From Streptomyces sp. SCL15-4 (GTDB taxonomy: Bacteria; Actinomycetota; Actinomycetes; Streptomycetales; Streptomycetaceae): 64,000 nt of DNA. Both the position numbers and the translations under genes were made by a program. Positions within the stretch are counted from its first letter, which is position 1. Each line of letters begins with the position of its first letter. The notes under the pieces are model-generated. The model did no database searches, was not told where the DNA came from, and saw only the letters and a program-made list of their open reading frames with translations. Positions 9,970 through 19,012 of the stretch are shown here, piece by piece. The DNA lies in NCBI RefSeq assembly GCF_033366695.1, contig NZ_JAOBTQ010000001.1:6200001-6264000 (forward strand), written 5' to 3'.

Positions 9970-10040
9970 GCAGGCGTACGTCCGGCGACGTAGGGCGCGG
10001 CTGGTCCCTGCCGACGATGCGGTGGACGCACCGGACTTCC

Positions 10041-10046
10041 TAGGCT
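10041..10046 (+). promoter_or_regulatory. -10 box upstream of NmrA-like gene
   Basis: TAGGCT matches the streptomycete housekeeping -10 and lies 39 bases before the GTG start, leaving room for the ribosome site CTGGAGG near 10070. I see no convincing -35 at 17 bases. Confidence 0.45.
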
Positions 10047-10084
10047 CGGGCGGTCAGTGACCGACCGAGCCCTGGAGGCAGCAC

Positions 10085-10912
10085 GTGATCGCAGTGACCG
10101 GAGCGACCGGCAACGTAGGCCGCGCCCTCGTCGACCGACTCCTCGCCGCGGGACAGCCCGTCCGGGCGCTGACCCGGGACCCGCGGCGGGCCGCCCTGCC
10201 CGCACGGGCCGAGGTGGTGGAGCTGCGCCCGGACGATCCCGCCGCCCTGTTCACCGGGGCCACGAAACTCTTCCTGTACGCGCAGGCCGTCACCGCCCCA
10301 CTGCTGGCGGCGGCCCGCGAACACGGCGTACGCCACGCCGTCCTGCTCTCCAGCGGCATCGTCAAGGAGGGCGCCGACGAGACCCACCCCATCCACGTCA
10401 TGCACGCCACCGCCGAGCAGCACATCCGCGACAGCGGGCTCGCCTGGACCTTCCTGCGGCCCAACGCCTTCGCCACCAACGCGCTCCAGTACGTCCCGCA
10501 GATCCGCGCGGGCGGCGACACCGTCCGCGGCGTCTACGCCGAAGGGCTGTCCGCGCCCATCCACGAGGACGACATCGCCGCCGTGGCCGAGCGCGTCCTG
10601 CTCGACGACGGCCACGAGGGCGCCGTGCACCGGCTGACCGGACCCGCGGCGATCAGCAACGCCGGCCAGGTCGCCGCCATCGGCGACGCACTCGGCAGGA
10701 AGCTGGCGTTCGCGGAGGTGGACCCGGCCGAGGCCGGCCCGGAACTGTTCCCGTACGTACCGCCGCAGATGCTCGACAGGCTGCTGGAGACCGTCGCGGA
10801 GACCGTCGGCGTCCCCCCGGAGATCACCGGCACCGTGGCAGAGATCACCGGTACCCCGGCCCGCGCCTTCGACCGCTGGGCCCGGGACCACACCGCCGAC
10901 TTCCGCGCCTGA
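10085..10912 (+). CDS. NmrA-like NAD(P)-binding protein
   Basis: This 275-residue protein belongs to the atypical short-chain dehydrogenase/NmrA group. It starts MIAVTGATGNVGRALVDRLL, an N-terminal Rossmann GxxGxxG motif, and continues with RALTRDP after beta-2, typical of NADP binding. HAVLLSSGIVKEG and WTFLRPNAFATNAL are further family landmarks. The classical YxxxK catalytic motif is not evident, so it may sense or bind NADP(H) rather than reduce a substrate. The GTG start has GGAGG about 8 bases upstream. It appears monocistronic. Confidence 0.85.
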   Translation: MIAVTGATGNVGRALVDRLLAAGQPVRALTRDPRRAALPARAEVVELRPDDPAALFTGATKLFLYAQAVTAPLLAAAREHGVRHAVLLSSGIVKEGADETHPIHVMHATAEQHIRDSGLAWTFLRPNAFATNALQYVPQIRAGGDTVRGVYAEGLSAPIHEDDIAAVAERVLLDDGHEGAVHRLTGPAAISNAGQVAAIGDALGRKLAFAEVDPAEAGPELFPYVPPQMLDRLLETVAETVGVPPEITGTVAEITGTPARAFDRWARDHTADFRA

Positions 10913-11084
10913 CCGACCGTCCCCGACCACCCCTCCCGGCACAGCAGTACACACTTTCGGGTTCCGTTCGCCGGGCTTTCGGGACACAGGGCTCTCTTGC
11001 GGTACAAGCTGGCACTCCACCCACACGCCACCCGCCCGGGCCCGGCAGGCCCGCCCGGCGTTCCCGTGCCCCGCAGGAGAGCCC

Positions 11085-12461
11085 ATGACCGCAGAAGCGG
11101 CCCTGAGCGCGCCACCGCTCGCCTCCGGCCCCGGCGGCCCCGAGGCCCTGCGGCCCCTCCTCGCCACCGTGCTCGACGCGCTCGCCGCCGGCGCCGCCGA
11201 GCGCGGCGGCCCGCTGCCCGCCGGCGGCCCCGGCGCCGTCACCGCACGCGTCACCGCCGCCCTCGGCGACCCCCTGCCGGACACCGGCGACCCCGACGCC
11301 CTGCACACCCTCGTGCGCGCCCTCGCCGCGGGCGCCGCCGACCCCGCCGACCCGCTGTGCGCCGCCCACCTGCACTGCCCGCCGCTCGCCGTCGCCACCG
11401 CCGCCGACCTCGCCGCCAGCGCCCTCAACCCCTCCCTGGACTCCTGGGACCAGGCCCCGGCCGCCTCCGCGCTGGAAGCCGCGGTCACCCGCGCCCTCGC
11501 CCGCGCGGCCGGCCTCGCCGACGCCCTCGTCACCACCGGCGGCACCGAGTCCAACCAACTCGCCCTGCTGCTCGCCCGCGAGGCGCACGGCAGCGCGCTA
11601 CGCCTCGTCTGCTGCGCCGGCGCCCACCACTCGCTGCCCCGCGCCGCCTGGCTGCTCGGCCTGCCCGCCCCGGTCGTCCTCCCCGCACCCCGCGGCATCC
11701 TCGACCCGGCCGCCCTCGCCGAAACCCTCACCGCGCTCCCCGGTCCGCTGCTGGTCGCCGCCACCGCCGGCACCACCGACGCCGGCCTCGTCGACCCGCT
11801 GCCCGAGATCGCCGCCCTGTGCGCCGCCCACGGCGCCCGCCTGCACATCGACGCGGCCTACGGCGGCGGCCTGCTCTTCAGCGACCGGCACCGCGGCCTC
11901 CTCACCGGACTCGACGCCGCCGACACCGTCACCCTCGACCTGCACAAACTCGGCTGGCAACCGGCCGCCGCCGGCCTCCTCGCCCTCGCCCGCCCCGACG
12001 AACTCGCCACCCTCCACCAGCGCGCGGACTATCTGAACGCCGCCGACGACACCGACGCCGGACTCCCCGACCTGCTCGGCCGCTCCCCGCGCACCACCCG
12101 CCGCCCCGACATCCTGAAGATCGCCGTCACCCTGCGGACCCTGGGCCGCGCCGGCCTCGGCGCCCTGACCGACCAGGTCTGCGCCCGCGCCCGCGAACTC
12201 GCCGGCCTGATCGACACCCACCCCGGCTTCGAGCTGTACGGCCACCCCGTCATCAGCACCGTCCTGTTCCGCCCCGCCGAAGCCACCGACGACGCCGTGG
12301 CCGCCGTCCGCCGCAGCCTCCTGCACGAAGGCCGGGCCGTGCTCGGCCGGGCCCGGCTCGCCGGCCGGCTCTGGCTCAAGGCCACCGTCCTCAACCCCCG
12401 GACCCGGCCGGACGACCTGGCCCGCCTGCTCGCACTCGTCGAAGGAAGCACCCCCGGATGA
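11085..12461 (+). CDS. PLP-dependent decarboxylase, DesA-like (lysine/diaminobutyrate type)
   Basis: This 458-residue protein is a group II pyridoxal-phosphate decarboxylase of the family that includes DesA lysine decarboxylase and diaminobutyrate decarboxylases. The PLP lysine is K288 in LDLHKLGW, and D256 in HIDAAYGGG would bind the pyridine nitrogen. TTGGTESNQLALL and ATAGTTDAGLVDPL are family motifs. Its stop overlaps the next gene's start as ATGA, so it is coupled to an N-hydroxylase. In siderophore pathways this pair converts lysine to cadaverine and then N-hydroxycadaverine. The usual partners DesC and DesD are absent here. AGGAGA precedes the ATG. No iron-box-like palindrome was seen upstream. 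Confidence 0.85.
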   Translation: MTAEAALSAPPLASGPGGPEALRPLLATVLDALAAGAAERGGPLPAGGPGAVTARVTAALGDPLPDTGDPDALHTLVRALAAGAADPADPLCAAHLHCPPLAVATAADLAASALNPSLDSWDQAPAASALEAAVTRALARAAGLADALVTTGGTESNQLALLLAREAHGSALRLVCCAGAHHSLPRAAWLLGLPAPVVLPAPRGILDPAALAETLTALPGPLLVAATAGTTDAGLVDPLPEIAALCAAHGARLHIDAAYGGGLLFSDRHRGLLTGLDAADTVTLDLHKLGWQPAAAGLLALARPDELATLHQRADYLNAADDTDAGLPDLLGRSPRTTRRPDILKIAVTLRTLGRAGLGALTDQVCARARELAGLIDTHPGFELYGHPVISTVLFRPAEATDDAVAAVRRSLLHEGRAVLGRARLAGRLWLKATVLNPRTRPDDLARLLALVEGSTPG

Positions 12462-13870
12462 CCCACCCCCCACGCCACGCGCCGGCCTCCCCACGCGACC
12501 TCGTCGGCATCGGCATCGGCCCCTGCAACCTCTCCCTCGCCGCCCTCGCCCACCCGCTCGCCGAACTCGACGCCGTCTTCTACGAACAACGCCCCGGATT
12601 CGACTGGCACCCCGGACTGCTCATCGAGGGCGCCACCCTCCAGGTGCCGTTCCTCGCCGACCTCGTCACCCTCGCCGACCCCACCAGCCCCTGGAGCTTC
12701 CTCAGCTACCTCAGGAACCGCGAACGCCTCTTCCCGTTCTACTTCGCCGAGCACTTCCACATCCAGCGCGCCGAGTACGACGCCTACTGCCGCTGGGTCG
12801 CCCAGCAACTCCCCGGCCTGCGCTTCGGCCACCAGGTCGACGCCGTCCGCTGGAACCCCGAACGGGACGTCTTCGAAGTCGACTTCACCCAGCTCGGCAC
12901 CGACGGCGAGGCCGAGGCCCTGGGCCGCACCTACACCCGCAACATCGTCCTCGGCATCGGCACCGCCCCCTACGTCCCCGACCCCCTCCAGCCCCTGGTG
13001 GAAACCCCCGGCGTGCCCGTCCTGCACGCCGCCGACTACCTCGACCACCGCGACACCGTCCTCGCCGCCGGACACGTCACCGTCGTCGGCTCCGGACAGT
13101 CCGGCGCCGAGGTCTTCCTCGACCTCCTGCGGCACCGCCCGGCCGGCCGGGAGGGACTGCACTGGATCGGCCGTACCGAGGCGTTCGCCCCCATGGAGTA
13201 CTCCAAACTCGGGCTGGAACACTTCACACCCGACTACACCCGCTACTTCCACGCACTCGCCGAACCCGTCCGCGACCGCCTCGTCACCGCCCAGTGGCAG
13301 CTGTACAAGGGCATCGACGCCGGCACCCTCGCCGCCATCCACGACGAGCTGTACCGGCGCACCCTGCGCGGCGGCTGGCCCGACGCCGTCCTCACCCCCG
13401 GCGTCCGCGTCCGCACCGCCGGCCGCATCGCCACCACCAGGATCGAACTGCACCTGGAACACCTCCAGCAGGGCAGCCGCTGCCGGCTCGCCACCGACGC
13501 CGTCGTCCTCGCCACCGGCTACCGCGAACGCCCCCTCGGCCGCCTCCTCGCCGGACTCGATCCCTACGTCCGCCGCGACAGCAGCGAACGCCCGCGCGTC
13601 GACGAGGAGTTCCGCCTCGTCCTGGACCCCTCGGTCACCGGATCGGTCTACGTCCAGAACGCCGAACTGCACACCCACGGCGTCGGCGCCCCCGACCTCG
13701 GCCTCGCCGCCTGGCGCAGCGCCACCATCCTCAACTCGCTCACCGGAAAGGAGACCTATCCCCTCCCCACCCGAACCGCCTTCACCTCCTTCGGACTCGA
13801 AGACCCGGCGGACCGGGTGCCACAGGCCAGGCAACCGGGGCGGCTCACGCCACTCGTCGACGGGCCGTGA
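12458..13870 (+). CDS. lysine/cadaverine N6-hydroxylase-like monooxygenase (DesB-like)
   Basis: This 470-residue flavin monooxygenase belongs to the IucD/PvdA/DesB family that N-hydroxylates primary amines for hydroxamate siderophores. The FAD motif GIGIGPCNLSLAAL is near residue 16; GATLQVPFLADLVTLADPTSP is the family signature. An NADPH motif VVGSGQSGAEVF lies near residue 208, and the ATGY motif (VVLATGYRERP) is in the C-terminal third. It overlaps the decarboxylase stop by 4 bases (ATGA). The following SGNH hydrolase may belong to the same transcript. The precise substrate (lysine, cadaverine or ornithine) cannot be read from the sequence. Confidence 0.9.
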   Translation: MTHPPRHAPASPRDLVGIGIGPCNLSLAALAHPLAELDAVFYEQRPGFDWHPGLLIEGATLQVPFLADLVTLADPTSPWSFLSYLRNRERLFPFYFAEHFHIQRAEYDAYCRWVAQQLPGLRFGHQVDAVRWNPERDVFEVDFTQLGTDGEAEALGRTYTRNIVLGIGTAPYVPDPLQPLVETPGVPVLHAADYLDHRDTVLAAGHVTVVGSGQSGAEVFLDLLRHRPAGREGLHWIGRTEAFAPMEYSKLGLEHFTPDYTRYFHALAEPVRDRLVTAQWQLYKGIDAGTLAAIHDELYRRTLRGGWPDAVLTPGVRVRTAGRIATTRIELHLEHLQQGSRCRLATDAVVLATGYRERPLGRLLAGLDPYVRRDSSERPRVDEEFRLVLDPSVTGSVYVQNAELHTHGVGAPDLGLAAWRSATILNSLTGKETYPLPTRTAFTSFGLEDPADRVPQARQPGRLTPLVDGP

Positions 13871-13917
13871 CCGGCCGGACCGGAACAAGCACCCGCGCGA
13901 CGGCGTTGGTGCCGGTC

Positions 13918-15066
13918 ATGACCACGACCTGGATCGCCGCGCACCGCGCCCCCGTCATCGGCCCCGACGAGACCATCCGCATCTTCGAACCACGCGGCTT
14001 CACCGACCAGACCCTCAGGCAGTCCCTGCGCCTGGCCGGAGGAGGTGAGGCAGTACGGATCACCCTCAGCAACCGCTACGGCAACGAGCCCGTCGAGATC
14101 GGCGGAGCACACCTCGCCACCCGCACCACCGGCCACGGCATCGACCCCGCCACCGGTGTCACCCTCACCTTCGACGGCGCCCCGGCCGTCAAGATCCCGG
14201 CCGGCGGAGAACTCGTCAGCGACCCCGTCGAGCGCCTCGTCACCGCCGGGCAGGAACTCACCGTCACCCTCTACCTGCCCGGCGACACCGGCCTGACCAC
14301 CTACTCACTGGTGCCCTACGACACCGGCCACGCCGCCCCCGGCGACCAGCTCACCGCCGAGCGCCTGCGGGACGCCGAGGAGGTGCCCACCGGCCACTTC
14401 GGCATCGGCGCCGACGTCCGCGCCCCCGAGGGCACCCGGATCGCCGTCGCCTTCGGCGACTCCTGGATCGAGGGCATGGCCACCACACCCGGCCTCGACA
14501 ACAGCTTCCCGGCCCAGCTCGGCCGCCGCCTCACCCGGGGCTGGATCGTCCGCCAGGGCATCTCCGGCAACCGGCTGCTCACCGACGAGGTCGGCACACA
14601 CCTGCTCGCCCGCGTCGACCGCGACGTCCTCGCCGTCCCCGGCGTCAGCCACGTCCTGATCCACATCGGCCTCAACGACCTCGGCGTACCCGGCCAGCGC
14701 GCCTACCCCGAACCGGCCGCCATCCCCACCGCCGCCGACCTCGTCACCGGACTCACCACGCTCGCCGAACGCCTGCGCGCCGCCGGCCTCACCGCCCTCG
14801 CCTCCACCATCGGCCCGTACCGGGGCACGGTCTACGAGGGCTACGACACCGAAGCCGGCCAGGCCGTACGACGCGAGGTCAACGCCTGGCTGCGCGGCGG
14901 CACCCACCCCTTCCACGCGGTCGTGGACGTCGCCGCCGCCGTCGCCGACCCGGCCGCACCCGAGCGCATCCGCCCGGAGTTCGACAGCGGCGACGGCCTG
15001 CACGTCAACGACGCCGGCGCCAAGGCCATCGCCGACGCCGTCGACCTGTCCCTGCTGGACCTGTAG
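13918..15066 (+). CDS. SGNH/GDSL-type hydrolase
   Basis: This protein of about 382 residues has an N-terminal beta-sandwich part and a C-terminal SGNH hydrolase domain. The catalytic serine is in VAFGDSWIEGM; later blocks include GISGNRLL (block II glycine), IHIGLNDLG (block III asparagine) and DGLHVNDAG (block V Asp-x-x-His). It probably cleaves an ester such as an acylated sugar or lipid. There is no signal peptide. The ATG at 13918 gives the start MTTTWIAAHR; a GTG at 13867 in frame overlaps the hydroxylase stop as GTGA and would indicate coupling. It converges closely on the 5'-nucleotidase gene. Confidence 0.87.
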   Translation: MTTTWIAAHRAPVIGPDETIRIFEPRGFTDQTLRQSLRLAGGGEAVRITLSNRYGNEPVEIGGAHLATRTTGHGIDPATGVTLTFDGAPAVKIPAGGELVSDPVERLVTAGQELTVTLYLPGDTGLTTYSLVPYDTGHAAPGDQLTAERLRDAEEVPTGHFGIGADVRAPEGTRIAVAFGDSWIEGMATTPGLDNSFPAQLGRRLTRGWIVRQGISGNRLLTDEVGTHLLARVDRDVLAVPGVSHVLIHIGLNDLGVPGQRAYPEPAAIPTAADLVTGLTTLAERLRAAGLTALASTIGPYRGTVYEGYDTEAGQAVRREVNAWLRGGTHPFHAVVDVAAAVADPAAPERIRPEFDSGDGLHVNDAGAKAIADAVDLSLLDL

Positions 15067-15077
15067 ATGGAGGACGC

Positions 15078-16892
15078 CTAGAACACCGGCGTGCCGCCGC
15101 GCACCAGCCGCCAGTCCGCCGACGCGAAGTCCTTCGGGTCCAGCACGCCCTTCGCGGTCACCCACTCCGCGATCCGGGTGCGGATCTCCGTCGACTCCGC
15201 CCACAGCTCCTTGGCCGTGGCGACATGCGGGAAGGCACCGCCGCCATTGGCGCGGTAGTTGTTCACCGCGAGCACGAACTGCCGGTCGTCGTCCAGCGCG
15301 GCCCCCTGGAAGGTCAGGTTCCTGATCCGCGAACCGGCCGGCTGGGCGATGTCGATGTCGTACGACAGACCCGACACATAGTCGTAGTTGTAGTCCGGAC
15401 GCCCGCCGGCGTTGGTCAGCTTCTCCACGTCGACCGCGGCACCGGGGGCCGTCTGGACGTAGTACTCCGCCGAGTACTCCAGGTACGCGCGGACCTGGGC
15501 ACCCGTCAGCAACTTGGCGACCAGCGTGTTGTCGTAGACGTACAGGCTCGACAGGTCCCGGATCGTCACATCGCCGGCCGGGATCTGCGAGGTCCGGGAG
15601 AACGGCGAGGCCTGGGCGATCACCGGCAGCGAGGCGTACTCGGTGCCGGCCAGCGCCGCCTTGACCACGTCCTCCTGGACCTTGGTGATCAGGTCGATGA
15701 TCGGGGCGTCCTTGTAGCGGGCCTCGACCGTCGTCAGCGTGGCGGTCGCACGGCCGACGACCTGGTTGACGTACGCGACGACCTTCTTGTGCTGGTCGGC
15801 GAGCAGCCGGGTGATCTCCGGGTCGTCGGCGACGGTGGCGGAGTCGCGCAGGGACGCGGAGACCGACTCGACCTCCCAGCGGCCCTTGCGGAACACCAGC
15901 TCGATGTCGAAGAGAGTGAGCCGCTCGGCGTAGCACAGCGGCTCGGACAGGACGACGGTCCTGCCGGTCTTCTCGTTGACGACCTTCAGCTCCGGGATCT
16001 CCACGTGCGCGTGACCCACCAGGATCGCGTCGATCCCCGGAACCTTCCGGGCCACCTCGGCCGCCGCGTTCTCCAGGTACGGCACCTGGTCCCCGTACGA
16101 GGAGGTGCCCGAGGTGCCCGAGTGCGCCGAGACCACGACCACGTCGGCGCCCATGGACCTCAGCTTCGGCACCCACTTCGCGGCCTGCTCCTCCAGCCCC
16201 GGGAACGCCAGCTTCCCCTGGACGTAGGCCTTGTCCCAGATCGCGATCCCCGGATTGGTCAGGCCCAGGACGGCGACCTTGACCGGCTTGGCACCGGGCA
16301 CGTGGAAGGTCTTCATGAAGTACGGCGGGAAGGCCGGCCGCAGCGTCCTCGCGTCCACCGCGTTGGCGCCGAGCAGCGGGAAGTCCAGCTGGTCCTCGAA
16401 CTTCCGCAGCGTCTCGATGCCGTAGTTGAACTCGTGGTTGCCGAGGGCCGCCGCGTCGTACCCGATCGCGTTCATCGCCCGCGCCATCGGATGCACCGGG
16501 CCGCCCTTGGCGGTGATCGGGTCGACCTTCGCGTAGTAGTAGGTCAGCGGGGTGCCCTGGATGGTGTCACCGGCGTCCAGCAGCAGGGTGTTGCGGCGGC
16601 CCTTCTCCGCGCGCACCTGCTTCACCAGGGTGGCGACACGGGCGAGGCCCATCGCGTTGCCCGCCTTGTCGGAGTACTCCGCGTCCTTGAAGTAGTCCCA
16701 GTTGAAGACGTGACCGTGCAGGTCGGTGGTGCCCATGACGGTCAGCGAGTGCCGCTTCTCGGGGTGTCCGGGGCGGCCGGGGCCGTGCTCCTGCGCCGCC
16801 TCGGCCGCCGGGGCCGCCGCCGCACCGGCGATCGCCACTCCCGCTCCGGTGGCGGCGGACTTCTTCAGGAACTTCCGGCGGTTCAACGGCAT
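15078..16892 (-). CDS. Tat-exported bifunctional metallophosphatase/5'-nucleotidase
   Basis: This 604-residue protein belongs to the UshA/CpdB family of extracellular nucleotidases. The start MPLNRRKFLKKSAATGAG is a twin-arginine signal with an AxA cleavage region (APAAEAA). Metal-binding blocks follow: GTTDLHGHVF, LLDAGDTIQG, LGNHEFNYGIE, VVSAHSGTSG and LVGHAHVEIP. The C-terminal substrate-recognition domain contains YNYDYVSGLSYDID and NYRANGGG. The ATG at 16892 has GAGGAG 10 bases upstream. The product would scavenge phosphate and nucleosides outside the cell. It is divergent from pyk. An imperfect palindrome with GTTCACC lies upstream. Confidence 0.92.
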   Translation of the reverse strand: MPLNRRKFLKKSAATGAGVAIAGAAAAPAAEAAQEHGPGRPGHPEKRHSLTVMGTTDLHGHVFNWDYFKDAEYSDKAGNAMGLARVATLVKQVRAEKGRRNTLLLDAGDTIQGTPLTYYYAKVDPITAKGGPVHPMARAMNAIGYDAAALGNHEFNYGIETLRKFEDQLDFPLLGANAVDARTLRPAFPPYFMKTFHVPGAKPVKVAVLGLTNPGIAIWDKAYVQGKLAFPGLEEQAAKWVPKLRSMGADVVVVSAHSGTSGTSSYGDQVPYLENAAAEVARKVPGIDAILVGHAHVEIPELKVVNEKTGRTVVLSEPLCYAERLTLFDIELVFRKGRWEVESVSASLRDSATVADDPEITRLLADQHKKVVAYVNQVVGRATATLTTVEARYKDAPIIDLITKVQEDVVKAALAGTEYASLPVIAQASPFSRTSQIPAGDVTIRDLSSLYVYDNTLVAKLLTGAQVRAYLEYSAEYYVQTAPGAAVDVEKLTNAGGRPDYNYDYVSGLSYDIDIAQPAGSRIRNLTFQGAALDDDRQFVLAVNNYRANGGGAFPHVATAKELWAESTEIRTRIAEWVTAKGVLDPKDFASADWRLVRGGTPVF

Positions 16893-16979
16893 TTCTCGGT
16901 CTCCTCGGCGATGTGGACAACGCGCGTAGATTCTGACCTGAGCATGACTTGCGGCAACAGGTCCGGAAGGTTGCGATCT

Positions 16980-16994
16980 GGTGACCTGTTCACC
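16980..16994. promoter_or_regulatory. imperfect palindrome upstream of 5'-nucleotidase
   Basis: GGTGACCTGTTCACC is a near-palindrome containing GTTCACC, the core of the actinomycete Pho box. A second GTTCACC-like unit at exactly 11 bases is not visible, so a PhoP site is only suggested by the sequence and by the nucleotidase function of the gene it precedes. Confidence 0.3.
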
Positions 16995-17106
16995 GGCCAC
17001 GCTCATCGGAGCGGCCTCCCGCACAGTTAAACCCTTGTCAAAAACCCTTCGCCCAAAGTCTGTTGAGTAGTCACACGCCGCCAATTCTCTACCCGCCGGT
17101 AAGCCC

Positions 17107-17112
17107 TAGGCT
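17107..17112 (+). promoter_or_regulatory. -10 box of pyk, leaderless
   Basis: TAGGCT lies 6 bases before the pyk ATG at 17119, so the transcript should begin at or next to the start codon. No ribosome binding site is present. No good -35 is visible at the expected distance. Confidence 0.6.
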
Positions 17113-17118
17113 CGACTC

Positions 17119-18555
17119 ATGCGCCGAGCGAAGATCGTCTGTACATTGGGGCCCGCCACCGACTCGTACGACCAGATCAAGGCACTGGTCGAGGCCGGAA
17201 TGGACGTCGCCCGGTTCAACCTCAGCCACGGCACGCACGCCGAACACGAGGAGCGCTACCGGCGGGTGCGCAAGGCGGCCGACGAAACCGGCCGCAGCGT
17301 CGGCATCCTCGCCGACCTTCAGGGCCCGAAGATCCGGCTCGGCCGCTTCGCCGAAGGACCGGTACTCCTTGAACGCGGCGACGCCTTCACCATCACCGTC
17401 GAGGACGGCGTCGAAGGCGACCGCCACCGGTGCGGCACCACCTACGCCGGCCTCGCCGCCGACGTCACCCCCGGCGAACGCGTCCTCGTCGACGACGGCA
17501 AGGTCTGCCTGGAGGTCACCGAGGTCGACGGCCCCCGCGTACACACCCGCGTGATCGAAGGCGGCGTCGTCTCCGACCACAAGGGACTGAACCTCCCCGG
17601 CGTGGCCGTCTCCGTCCCCGCCCTGTCCAAGAAGGACGAGGACGATCTGCGCTGGGCGCTGCGCACCGGCTTCGACGTGGTCGCCCTCTCCTTCGTCCGC
17701 AGCGGCGACGACGCCCGCGACGTGCACCGGATCATGGCCGAGGAAGGCCGCCGGCTCCCGGTCATCGCCAAGATCGAGAAGCCGCAGGCCGTGCGGAACC
17801 TCGACGGCATCGTGGCCGCCTTCGACGGGCTGATGGTCGCGCGCGGCGACCTCGGCGTGGAGATGCCGCTGGAGCAGGTACCGATGGTGCAGAAGCGCGC
17901 CATCACGCTCGCCCGGCGCAACGCCAAACCGGTCATCGTCGCCACCCAGATGCTGGAGTCGATGATCGAGAACTCCCGGCCCACCCGCGCCGAGGCCTCC
18001 GACGTGGCCAACGCGGTCCTGGACGGCACGGACGCGGTGATGCTCTCCGGCGAGACCAGCGTCGGCAAGTACCCGATCGAGACCGTGCGCACCATGGCGA
18101 AGATCGTCACGGCGGCCGAGGAGGACATGCTGGCCAAGGGGCTGCCGCCGCTCGCCGAACGGAGCAAGCCGCGCACCCAGGGCGGCGCGGTCGCCCGGGC
18201 CGCCGCCGACATGGGCGACTTCCTCGGCGCGAGGTTCCTGGTCGCGTTCACCCAGTCCGGGGACACCGCCCGCCGGCTCTCCCGCTACCGCTCGCCGATT
18301 CCGCTGCTCGCCTTCACCCCCGAGCCGGCCACCCGCTCCCAGCTCAGCCTGACCTGGGGCGCCGAGACCTTCCTCGGCCCGCACGTGGACTCCACGGACG
18401 CCATGGTCGACCAGGTCGACGAGCTGCTGCTGAAGTACGGCCGCTGCCGGAAGGGCGACGTCGTCGTGATCACCGCCGGCTCCCCGCCCGGCGTCTCCGG
18501 CTCGACCAACATGGTCCGGGTCCACCACATCGGCGAGGACGACAGCCCGAAGTGA
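17119..18555 (+). CDS. pyk: pyruvate kinase
   Basis: This 478-residue protein is pyruvate kinase, converting phosphoenolpyruvate and ADP to pyruvate and ATP in glycolysis. It opens with RRAKIVCTLGPATDS. ARFNLSHGTH, DLQGPKIRLG, the catalytic PVIAKIEKPQAVRNLDG and MVARGDLGVEMPLEQV are all intact, as is the LSGETSVGKYPIE segment. The C-terminal allosteric domain is complete. The gene appears leaderless with TAGGCT upstream and is divergent from the 5'-nucleotidase. A GGGGCCC-arm hairpin sits just after the stop. Confidence 0.97.
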   Translation: MRRAKIVCTLGPATDSYDQIKALVEAGMDVARFNLSHGTHAEHEERYRRVRKAADETGRSVGILADLQGPKIRLGRFAEGPVLLERGDAFTITVEDGVEGDRHRCGTTYAGLAADVTPGERVLVDDGKVCLEVTEVDGPRVHTRVIEGGVVSDHKGLNLPGVAVSVPALSKKDEDDLRWALRTGFDVVALSFVRSGDDARDVHRIMAEEGRRLPVIAKIEKPQAVRNLDGIVAAFDGLMVARGDLGVEMPLEQVPMVQKRAITLARRNAKPVIVATQMLESMIENSRPTRAEASDVANAVLDGTDAVMLSGETSVGKYPIETVRTMAKIVTAAEEDMLAKGLPPLAERSKPRTQGGAVARAAADMGDFLGARFLVAFTQSGDTARRLSRYRSPIPLLAFTPEPATRSQLSLTWGAETFLGPHVDSTDAMVDQVDELLLKYGRCRKGDVVVITAGSPPGVSGSTNMVRVHHIGEDDSPK

Positions 18556-18560
18556 CGCCC

Positions 18561-18587
18561 GGGGCCCCTGCTCAGTGCCTGGGGCCC
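18561..18587 (+). terminator. hairpin after pyk
   Basis: Two GGGGCCC arms (18561-18567 and 18581-18587) flank a 13-base loop immediately after the pyk stop, overlapping the 3' end of the convergent remnant gene. There is no T-tract, so a terminator role is tentative. Confidence 0.4.
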
Positions 18588-18919
18588 ACGTGGGTGTCCA
18601 TGAGGGCCGCGGAGGCCCTGCGGGCGACGGAGACGCTGAACGGGTCGTCGCCCCGGGCCAGGACGGTCCACTCGACGCCGACCAGGGCGAGGGCGTCGGT
18701 GAAGAGCCCGCGGATGTCGTCCGACCTGTCGGAGAAGAAGTAGCGCGGATACTCGTACCGCTTGCGCTCCCCGGCGACCGTGCGGGTCGTCCGGTTGGTG
18801 ACGCGGCAGTCGTCGGAGTGGATGAGACCGCGCATGAAGTCCCGGGGATGGGCAGCTACGACGGCTTGCTGCCAGGGTTCGAGGATGATGGAGCGCTCAT
18901 GCATCTTGCCCGTGCCATG
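18572..18919 (-). pseudogene. C-terminal remnant of a LAGLIDADG-like/HTH regulator
   Basis: The readable 110-residue frame from the ATG at 18904 matches what I recall of the C-terminal third of a streptomycete-specific LAGLIDADG-like regulatory or endonuclease-like family. Landmarks are HERSIILEPWQQAVVAAHP, FMRGLIHSDDCRVTN, GERKRYEYPRYFF and the end VARRASAALMDTHVGPRH. The resemblance extends upstream of the ATG (HGTGK, matching the usual HGPGRKHER segment), so the coding frame was once longer. The N-terminal HTH and first LAGLIDADG-like half are missing; the sequence breaks off about 90 bases from tRNA-Leu. It is either a decayed remnant or a minimal surviving domain. No ribosome binding site is evident. 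Confidence 0.6.
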
Positions 18920-18965
18920 ATCGATGCATGCGGACACTCTGAGTGAGTGATCCCGTCGGCACACG

Positions 18966-19004
18966 GCAAAAAGCGGAGAATCACGCGAACGTGAGTCTCC
19001 GCTT
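18966..19004 (-). terminator. rho-independent terminator of tRNA-Leu
   Basis: On the minus strand AAGCGGAGA (19004-18996) pairs with TCTCCGCTT (18979-18971), with an inner CACG/CGTG stem, and the hairpin is followed by TTTTT. It lies 9 bases past the 3' end of the tRNA and is a classical intrinsic terminator. Confidence 0.85.
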
Positions 19005-19012
19005 CGGATTGT

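Noticed and set aside
10913..11084. Iron box upstream of the desA-like gene
   Set aside because: No TTAGGTTAGGCTAACCTAA-like palindrome is present; only a repeated CTTTCGGG was seen.
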